Source of the DNA: Xylocopa sonorina
Lineage: Eukaryota; Arthropoda; Insecta; Hymenoptera; Apidae
NCBI RefSeq assembly: GCF_050948175.1
Contig: NW_027490519.1
Location: forward strand, 96,075-160,074
Length of the DNA stretch: 64,000 nucleotides
Reading direction: 5' to 3'
A program made the position numbers and the translations under genes. Below are positions 54,801-64,000 of this stretch, piece by piece (the stretch's first letter is position 1; every line of letters begins with the position of its first letter). The notes beneath the pieces are model-generated. The model ran no database searches and was not told the origin of the DNA. It saw only the letters and a program-made list of their open reading frames with translations.

Positions 54801-57800
54801 TGCTTCGATACGTAGACATCTGCAAACGCTATTTCCCTGCAAGGAAGTGTCGCATTTACATTCATTTGAGGTGTAGACGAGGAATACATAACACTTCGCA
54901 AATCATATTATATCTTACCATGAAACATAGAAATGAGGTGCGATATCGCGTTTTAAGAAGCATTAGAAATCTATTGCTACGATACGTAGACATCCGCAAA
55001 CGCTATTTCCTTGCAAGGAAGTGTCGCATTTACTTTCATTTGAATCGTAGACGAGGAATGCATAACACTTCGCAATGTATATTATATCTTATCATGAAAC
55101 ATAGATATGAGATGCAATATCTCGTTTTAAGAAGCATTTGAACTCTATTGCTTCGATACGTAGACATCTGCAAACGCTATTTCCCTGCAAGGAAGTGTCG
55201 CATTTACATTCATTTGAGGTGTAGACGAGGAATACATAACAGTTCGCAAATCATATTATATCTTACCATGAAACATAGAAATGAGATGCGATATCGCGTT
55301 TTAAGAAGCATTAGAAATCTATTGCTACGATACGTAGACATCTGCAAACGCTATTTCCTAGCGAGGAAGTATCGCATTCACATTCTTTGAAGTGTAGACG
55401 AGGAATACATGACACTTCGCAAATCATGTTATATCTTACCATGAAACATAGAAATGAGATGCGATATCGCGTTTTAAGTATCATAAGAACTCTATTGTTA
55501 CGATACGTAGACATCTGCAAACGCTATTTCCTTGCAGGGAAGTGTCGCATTTACATTCATTTGAATCGTAGTCGAGGAATGCATAACACTTCGCTATGAA
55601 TATTATATCTTATCATAAAACATAGATATGAGATGCAGTATCTCGTTTTAAGAAGCATTTAAACTCTATTGCTTCGATACGTAGACATCTGCAGACGCTA
55701 TTTCCTAGCAAGGAACTGTAGCATTTACATTCATTTGATGTGTAGACGAGGAATACATGACACTTCGCAAATCATATTACATCTTACCATGAAACATAGA
55801 AATGAGATGCGATATCGCGTTTTAAGAAGCATTAGAACTCTATTGCTACGATACCTAGACATCTGCAGACGCTATTTCCTAGCAAGGAAGTGTCGCATTT
55901 ACTTTCATTTGAATCGTAGACGAGGAATGCATAACACTTCGCAAATCATATTATACCTTACCATGAAACATAGAAATGAGATGCGATATCGCGTTTTAAG
56001 AAGAATTAGAACACTATTGCTACGATAGGTAGACATCTGCAGACGCTATTTCCTAGCAAGGAAGTGTCGCATTTACATTCATTTGAAGTGTAGACGAGGA
56101 ATACATAACACTTCGCAAATCATATTATATCTTACCATAAAACATAGAAATGAGATGCGATATCGCGTTTTAAGAAGCATCAGAAATCCTTTGCTACGAT
56201 ACGTAGACATCTGCAAACGCTATTTCCTTGCAAGGAAGTGTCGCATTTACATTCATTTGAAGTGTAGACGAGGAATACATAACACTTCGCAAATCATATT
56301 ATATCTTACCATAAAACATAGAAATGAGATGCGATATCGCGTTTTAAGAAGCATCAGAAATCCATTGCTACGATACGTAGACATCTGCAAACGCTATTTC
56401 CTTGCAAGGAAGTGTCGCATTTACATTCATTTGAAGTGTAGACGAGGAATACATAACACTTCGCAAATCATATTATATCTTACCATAAAACATAGAAATG
56501 AGATGCGATATCGCGTTTTAAGAAGCATCAGAAATCCATTGCTACGATACGTAGACATCTGCAAGCGCTATTTCCTTGCAAGGAAGTGTCGCATTTACAT
56601 TCATTTGAAGTGTAGACGAGGAATACATAACACTTCGCAAATCATATTATACCTTACCATGAAACATAGAAATGAGATGCGATATCGCGTTTTAAGAAGA
56701 ATTAGAACACTATTGCTACGATAGGTAGACATTTGCAAACGCTATTTCCTTGCAAGGAAGTATCGCATTCACATTCATTTGAAGTGTAGACGAGGAATAC
56801 ATGACACTTCGCAAATCATGTTATATCTTACCATGAAACATAGAAATGAGATGCGATATCGCGTTTTAGGAAGCACTAGAAAGCTATTGCTACGTTACGT
56901 AGACATCTGCAAACGCTATTTCCTAGCGAGGAAGTATCGCATTCACATTCATTTGAAGTGTAGACGAGGAATACATAACACTTCGCAAATCATGTTATAT
57001 CTTACCATGAAACATAGAAATGAGATGCGATATCGCGTTTTAAGAATCATAAGAACTCTATTGCTGCGATACCTTGACATCTGCTGACGCTATTTCCTAG
57101 CGAGAAAGTGTCGCATTCACATTCATTTGAAGTCTAGACGAGGAATACATAATAATTCGCAATGAATATTATATCTTATCATGAAACATAGATATGAGAT
57201 GCAATATCTCGTTTTAAGGAGCATTTGAACTCTATTGCTTCGATACGTAGACATCTGCAAACGCTATTTCCCTGCAAGGAAGTGTCGCATTTACATTCAT
57301 TTGAGGTGTAGACGAGGAATACATAACACTTCGCAAATCATATTATATCTTACCATGAAACATAGAAATGAGATGCGATATCGCCGTTTTAAAAAGCATT
57401 AAAAATCTATTGCTACGATACGTAGACATCTGCAAACGCTATTTCCTAGCGAGGAAGTATCGCATTCACATTCATTTGAAGTGTAGACGAGGAATACATG
57501 ACACTTCGCAAATCATGTTATATCTTACCATGAAACATAGAAATGAGATGCGATATCGCGTTTTAAGAAGCATTAGAAAGCTATTGCTACGATACGTAGA
57601 CATCTGCAAACGCTATTTCCTAGCGAGGAAGTATCGCATTTACATTCATTTGAGGTGTAGACGAGGAATACATAACACTTCGCAAATCATATTATATCTT
57701 ACCATGAATCATAGAAATGAGATGCGATATCGCGTTTTAAGTACCATAAGAACTCTATTGTTACGATACGTAGACATCTGCAAACGCTATTTCCTTGGAA

Positions 57801-59700
57801 GGAAGTGTCGCATTTACATTCATTTGAAGTGTAGACGAGGAATACATAACACTTCGCAAATCATATTATATCTTACCATGAAACATAGAAATGAGATGCG
57901 ATATCGCGTTTTAAGAAGCATTAGAAATCTATTGCTACGATACGTAGACATCTGCAAACGCTATTTCCTAGCGAGGAAGTATCGCATTCACATTCTTTGA
58001 AGTGTAGACGAGGAATACATGACACTTCGCAAATCATGTTATATCTTACCATGAAACATAGAAATGAGATGCGATATCGCGTTTTAAGTATCATAAGAAC
58101 TCTATTGTTACGATACGTAGACATCTGCAAACGCTATTTCCTTGCAGGGAAGTGTCGCATTTACATTCATTTGAATCGTAGTCGAGGAATGCATAACACT
58201 TCGCTATGAATATTATATCTTATCATAAAACATAGATATGAGATGCAGTATCTCGTTTTAAGAAGCATTTAAACTCTATTGCTTCGATACGTAGACATCT
58301 GCAGACGCTATTTCCTAGCAAGGAACTGTCGCATTTACATTCATTTGATGTGTAGACGAGGAATACATGACACTTCGCAAATCATATTACATCTTACCAT
58401 GAAACATAGAAATGAGATGCGATATCGCGTTTTAAGAAGCATTAGAACTCTATTGCTACGATACCTAGACATCTGCAGACGCTATTTCCTAGCAAGGAAG
58501 TGTCGCATTTACTTTCATTTGAATCGTAGACGAGGAATGCATAACACTTCGCAAATCATATTATACCTTACCATGAAACATAGAAATGAGATGCGATATC
58601 GCGTTTTAAGAAGAATTAGAACACTATTGCTACGATAGGTAGACATCTGCAGACGCTATTTCCTAGCAAGGAAGTGTCGCATTTACATTCATTTGAAGTG
58701 TAGACGAGGAATACATAACACTTCGCAAATCATATTATATCTTACCATAAAACATAGAAATGAGATGCGATATCGCGTTTTAAGAAGCATCAGAAATCCT
58801 TTGCTACGATACGTAGACATCTGCAAACGCTATTTCCTTGCAAGGAAGTGTCGCATTTACATTCATTTGAAGTGTAGACGAGGAATACATAACACTTCGC
58901 AAATCATATTATATCTTACCATAAAACATAGAAATGAGATGCGATATCGCGTTTTAAGAAGCATCAGAAATCCATTGCTACGATACGTAGACATCTGCAA
59001 ACGCTATTTCCTTGCAAGGAAGTGTCGCATTTACATTCATTTGAAGTGTAGACGAGGAATACATAACACTTCGCAAATCATATTATATCTTACAATAAAA
59101 CATAGAAATGAGATGCGATATCGCGTTTTAAGAAGCATCAGAAATCCATTGCTACGATACGTAGACATCTGCAAGCGCTATTTCCTTGCAAGGAAGTGTC
59201 GCATTTACATTCATTTGAAGTGTAGACGAGGAATACATAACACTTCGCAAATCATATTATACCTTACATGAAACATAGAAATGAGATGCGATATCGCGTT
59301 TTAAGAAGAATTAGAACACTATTGCTACGATAGGTAGACATTTGCAAACGCTATTTCCTTGCAAGGAAGTATCGCATTCACATTCATTTGAAGTGTAGAC
59401 GAGGAATACATGACACTTCGCAAATCATGTTATATCTACCATGAAACATAGAAATGAGATGCGATATCGCGTTTAAGAATCATAAGAACTCTATTGCTGC
59501 GATACCTTGACATCTGCTGACGCTATTTCCTAGCGAGAAAGTGTCGCATTCACATTCATTTGAAGTCTAGACGAGGAATACATAATAATTCGCAATGAAT
59601 ATTATATCTTATCATGAAACATAGATATGAGATGCAATATCTCGTTTTAAGGAGCATTTGAACTCTATTGCTTCGATACGTAGACATCTGCAAACGCTAT
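42880..59700 (+). repeat. Mosaic zone marked by a recurring signature monomer pair
   Basis: A distinctive junction (AATAATTCGCAATG, then GAGATGCAATATCTCG, then TAAGGAGCATTTG, then a TTCCCTGCAAGG/GAGGTGTAG monomer and a CGCCGTTTTAAAAAGC monomer) occurs seven times. Its TAAGG is at 42941, 45203, 46946, 49036, 51821, 57215 and 59648. The gaps are 13, 10, 12, 16, 31 and 14 monomers. The sequence after each marker is similar for several hundred bases, then diverges into different monomer orders. This is a patchwork, not a regular higher-order repeat. Confidence 0.75.
55245..57854 (+). repeat. 15-monomer tandem duplication, copy 1 (2610 bp)
   Basis: Copy 1 of a direct tandem duplication with offset 2610 (15 x 174). 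Private indels shared by both copies prove common origin: CACATTCTTTGAAG (a base missing from CATTCATTTG) at about 55380 and 57990, and TTGCAGGGAAG at about 55532 and 58142. Four almost identical AGAAGCATCAGAAATCC monomers lie in its middle. Confidence 0.85.
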
Positions 59701-60287
59701 TTCCCTGCAAGGAAGTGTCGCATTTACATTCATTTGAGGTGTAGACGAGGAATACATAACACTTCGCAAATCATATTATATCTTACCATGAAACATAGAA
59801 ATGAGATGCGATATCGCCGTTTTAAAAAGCATTAAAAATCTATTGCTACGATACGTAGACATCTGCAAACGCTATTTCCTAGCGAGGAAGTATCGCATTC
59901 ACATTCATTTGAAGTGTAGACGAGGAATACATGACACTTCGCAAATCATGTTATATCTTACCATGAAACATAGAAATGAGATGCGATATCGCGTTTTAAG
60001 AAGCATTAGAAAGCTATTGCTACGATACGTAGACATCTGCAAACGCTATTTCCTAGCGAGGAAGTATCGCATTTACATTCATTTGAGGTGTAGACGAGGA
60101 ATACATAACACTTCGCAAATCATATTATATCTTACCATGAATCATAGAAATGAGATGCGATATCGCGTTTTAAGTACCATAAGAACTCTATTGTTACGAT
60201 ACGTAGACATCTGCAAACGCTATTTCCTTGGAAGGAAGTGTCGCATTTACATTCATTTGAAGTGTAGACGAGGAATACATAACACTT
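57855..60287 (+). repeat. 15-monomer tandem duplication, copy 2 (2433 bp, shortened)
   Basis: Copy 2 starts exactly where copy 1 ends. It is 177 bp shorter: one monomer (the one with GTTTTAGGAAGC in copy 1, near 56861) is gone, and three single bases are missing at about 59267, 59437 and 59472. After these, landmarks run at offset 2433 (57215 to 59648; 57368 to 59801). Confidence 0.85.
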
Positions 60288-63200
60288 CGCAAATCATATT
60301 ATATCTTACCATGAATCATAGAAATGAGATGCGATATCGCGTTTTAAGTATCATAAGAACTCTATTGTTACGATACGTAGACATCTGCAAACGCTATTTC
60401 CTTGGAAGGAAGTGTCGCATTTACATTCATTTGAAGTGTAGACGAGGAATACATGACACATAGCTAATCATCTTATATCTTACCATGAAACATAGAAATG
60501 AGATGCGATATCGCGTTTTAAGAAGCATTTGAACTCTATTGCTTCGATACGTAGACATCTGCAAACGCTATTTCCTTGCAAGGAAGTGTCGCATTTACAT
60601 ACATTTGAAGTGTAGACGAGGAATACATAACACTTCGCAAATCATATTATATCTTACCATGAAATATAGAAAGGAGATGCGATATCGCGTTTTAAGAAGC
60701 ATTAGAACTCTATTGCTACGATACGTAGACATCTGCAAACGCTATTTCCTAGCGAGCGAGTGTCGCATTTACATTCATTTGAAGTGTAGACGAGGAATAC
60801 ATAACACTTCGCAAATCATATTATATCTTACCATGAAACATAGAAATGAGATGCGATATCGCGTTTTAAGAAGCATTAGAACTCTATTGCTACGATACGT
60901 AGACATCTGCAAACGCTATTTCCTTGCAAGGAAGTGTCGCATTTACATTCATTTGAAGTGTAGACGGGGAATACGTGATACTTCGCAAATCATATTATAT
61001 CTTACCATGAAACATAGAAATGAGATGCGATATCGCGATTTAAGAAGCTTTAGAACACTATTGCTTCGATACGTAGACATCTGCAAACGCTATTTCCTTG
61101 CAAGGAAGTGTCGCATTTACATTCATTTGGATCGTAGACGAGGAATGCATAACACTTCGCAATGAATATTATATCTTATCATGAAACATAGATATGAGAT
61201 GCAATATCTCGTTTTAAGAAGCATTTGAACTCTATTGCTTCGATACGTAGACATCTGCAAACGCTATTTCCCTGCAAGGAAGTGTCGCATTTACATTCAT
61301 TTGAGGTGTAGACGAGGAATACATAACACTTCGCAAATCATATTATATCTTACCATGAAACATAGAAATGAGGTGCGATATCGCGTTTTAAGAAGCATTA
61401 GAAATCTATTGCTACGATACGTAGACATCCGCAAACGCTATTTCCTTGCAAGGAAGTGTCGCATTTACTTTCATTTGAATCGTAGACGAGGAATTCATAA
61501 CACTTCGCAATGTATATTATATCTTATCATGAAACATAGATATGAGATGCAATATCTCGTTTTAAGAAGCATTTGAACTCTATTGCTTCGATACGTAGAC
61601 ATCTGCAAACGCTATTTCCCTGCAAGGAAGTGTCGCATTTACATTCATTTGAGGTGTAGACGAGGAATACATAACAGTTCGCAAATCATATCATATCTTA
61701 CCATGAAACATAGAAATGAGATGCGATATCGCGTTTAAGAAGCATTAGAAATCTATTGCTACGATACGTAGACATCTGCAAACGCTATTTCCTAGCGAGG
61801 AAGTATCGCATTCACATTCATTTGAAGTGTAGACGAGGAATACATGACACTTCGCAAATCATGTTATATCTTACCATGAAACATAGAAATGAGATGCGAT
61901 ATCGCGTTTTAAGTATCATAAGAACTCTATTGTTACGATACGTAGACATCTGCAAACGCTATTTCCTTGCAAGGAAGTGTCGCATTTACATTCATTTGAA
62001 TCGTAGTCGAGGAATGCATAACACTTCGCTATGAATATTATATCTTATCATAAAACATAGATATGAGATGCAGTATCTCGTTTTAAGAAGCATTTAAACT
62101 CTATTGCTTCGATACGTAGACATCTGCAGACGCTATTTCCTAGCAAGGAACTGTCGCATTTACATTCATTTGATGTGTAGACGAGGAATACATGACACTT
62201 CGCAAATCATATTACATCTTACCATGAAACATAGAAATGAGATGCGATATCGCGTTTTAAGAAGCATTAGAACTCTATTGCTACGATACCTAGACATCTG
62301 CAGACACTATTTCCTAGCAAGGAAGTGTCGCATTTACATTCATTTGAATCGTAGACGAGGAATGCATAACACTTCGCAAATCATATTATACCTTACCATG
62401 AAACATAGAAATGAGATGCGATATCGCGTTTTAAGAAGAATTAGAACACTATTGCTACGATAGGTAGACATCTGCAGACGCTATTTCCTAGCAAGGAAGT
62501 GTCGCATTTACATTCATTTGAAGTGTAGACGAGGAATACATAACACTTCGCAAATCATATTATATCTTACCATAAAACATAGAAATGAGATGCGATATCG
62601 CGTTTTAAGAAGCATCAGAAATCCTTTGCTACGATACGTAGACATCTGCAAACGCTATTTCCTTGCAAGGAAGTGTCGCATTTACATTCATTTGAAGTGT
62701 AGACGAGGAATACATAACACTTCGCAAATCATATTATATCTTACCATAAAACATAGATATGAGATGCGATATCGCGTTTTAAGAAGCATCAGAAATCCAT
62801 TGCTACGATACGTAGACATCTGCAAGCGCTATTTCCTTGCAAGGAAGTGTCGCATTTACATTCATTTGAAGTGTAGACGAGGAATACATAACACTTCGCA
62901 AATCATATTATACCTTACCATGAAACATAGAAATGAGATGCGATATCGCGTTTTAAGAAGAATTAGAACACTATTGCTACGATAGGTAGACATTTGCAAA
63001 CGCTATTTCCTTGCAAGGAAGTATCGCATTCACATTCATTTGAAGTGTAGACGAGGAATACATGACACTTCGCAAATCATGTTATATCTTACCATGAAAC
63101 ATAGAAGTGAGATGCGATATCGCGTTTTAGGAAGCATTAGAAAGCTATTGCTACGTTACGTAGACATCTGCAAACGCTATTTCCTAGCTAGGAAGTATCG

Positions 63201-64000
63201 CATTCACATTCATTTGAAGTGTAGACGAGGAATACATAACACTTCGCAAATCATATTATATCTTACCATGAATCATAGAAATGAGATGCGATATCGCGTT
63301 TTAAGTATCATAAGAACTCTATTGTTACGATACGTAGACATCTGCAAACGCTATTTCCTTGGAAGGAGGTGTCGCATTTACGTTCATTTGAATCGTAGAC
63401 GAGGAATGCATAACACTTCGCAATCATATTATATCTTACCATGAAACATAGAAATGAGATGCGATATCGCGTTTTAAGAAGCATTTGAACTCTATTGCTT
63501 CGATACGTAGACATCTGCAAACGCTACTTCCTTGCAAGGAAGTGTCGCATTTACATACTGTTGAAGTGTAGACGAGGAATACAAAACACTTCGCAAATCA
63601 TATTATATCTTACCATGAAATATAGAAAGGAGATGCGATATCGCGTTTTAAGAAGCATTAGAACTATATTGCTACGATACGTAGACATCTGCAAACGCTA
63701 TTTCCTAGCGAGCGAGTGTCGCATTTACATTCATTTGAAGTGTAGACGAGGAATACATAACACTTCGCAAATCATATTATATCTTACCATGAAACATAGA
63801 AATGAGATGCGATATCGCGTTTTAAGAAGCATTAGAACTCTATTGCTACGATACGTAGACATCTGCAAACGCTATTTCCTTGCAAGGAAGTGTCGCATTT
63901 ACATTCATTTGAAGTGTAGACGGGGAATACGTGATACGTCGCAAATCATATTATATCTTACCATAAAACATAGAAATGAGATGCGATATCGCGTTTTAAG

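Larger units (their letters stand above)
7145..64000 (+). repeat. 174-bp satellite array, right segment
   Basis: About 327 further monomers run without a break to the end of the window, all in plus orientation. Most are 174 bp. Some subclasses are 175 bp, either because of GAGGAAAAGCAT in place of GAGGAATGCAT or because of CGCCGTTTT in place of CGCGTTTT. One is truncated to 141 bp (junction near 14610). Class A monomers carry AGAAATGAGATGCGATATCG. Class B carry AGATATGAGATGCAATATCT (or CAGTATCT) and usually TTTGAACTCTATTGCTTCG. Other sites vary together: TTCCTTGCAAGG / TTCCTAGCGAGG / TTCCCTGCAAGG; GAAGTGTAG / GAATCGTAG / GAGGTGTAG; ATAACACTTCGC / ATGACACATAGC. A representative monomer has about 36% G+C and nine CpGs. 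No gene, RNA gene or second transposon is visible in these 57 kb. Confidence 0.97.

Noticed and set aside
1..64000. CRISPR array
   Set aside because: Repeats are contiguous 174-bp monomers with no unique spacers between them and no cas genes.
1..64000. CENP-B box or telomeric repeat (TTAGG or TTAGGG)
   Set aside because: Each TTCG context in the monomer (CTTCGCAAATC, GCTTCGATACG) lacks the required downstream CGGG, and no tandem telomeric units were seen.
1..64000. Inverted monomer blocks
   Set aside because: I looked for reverse-complement landmarks such as CTCGTCTAC or AAATGCGACA and saw the array in a single orientation throughout.

Overview
This window is almost entirely one tandem satellite DNA array from a eukaryote. 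The unit is 174 bp, about 36% G+C by a hand count of a representative copy. Roughly 358 head-to-tail copies, all in the same orientation, fill 1-5543 and 7141-64000. Both ends of the window lie inside the array, so its full length is unknown but exceeds 62 kb. I recognise no conventional host gene, tRNA, rRNA, CRISPR array or prokaryotic feature. I do not recognise the satellite as a named family. A unit close to nucleosome length, nested higher-order repeats and several short dyad symmetries per copy are what centromeric or pericentromeric heterochromatin usually looks like, but that assignment is inference.

The one non-satellite segment is 5544-7140 (1597 bp). It starts TGTAACGTC, ends GACGTGACA and is flanked by the 4-bp direct repeat AGAC. 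Equivalent monomers either side of it are displaced by exactly 12 monomers plus 1601 bp (3689 = 12 x 174 + 1597 + 4), which independently confirms an insertion with a 4-bp target-site duplication. It is best read as a solo LTR of a Ty3/Gypsy-like retrotransposon. Inside it are an Inr + MTE + DPE core promoter in the correct mutual spacing (6117-6150), a 27-bp tandem repeat, other short repeats, and an open frame running from the LTR edge to 5835 that could be the tail of the element's polyprotein. The Inr/MTE/DPE promoter, TATA-less, points to an arthropod (insect) genome. CpG is not depleted in the satellite (about 9 per monomer against about 6 expected), which also fits an insect better than a vertebrate.

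Layout: 1-5.5 kb and 7.1-7.7 kb carry a local subfamily (AATGCT / CATGATACAT monomers) with a 4-monomer duplication at 1818-3209. At 8-14 kb there are mixed monomers with a 4-monomer period at 11.7-13.1 kb. At 14.6 kb there is a 141-bp truncated monomer. At 17-25 kb there is an 11-, 10- and 17-monomer higher-order repeat, visible from the spacing of one monomer class. About 23.5-29.8 kb is duplicated at about 31.3-38.8 kb, with gains and losses of whole monomers. At 40.5-42.8 kb there is a 7-monomer tandem duplication. At 42.9-64 kb there is a mosaic of recent duplications, including a clean 15-monomer tandem duplication at 55.2-60.3 kb.

Many long open frames cross the array (up to 324 codons) because 174 is divisible by three. 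I treat them as by-products of the repeat, not genes.
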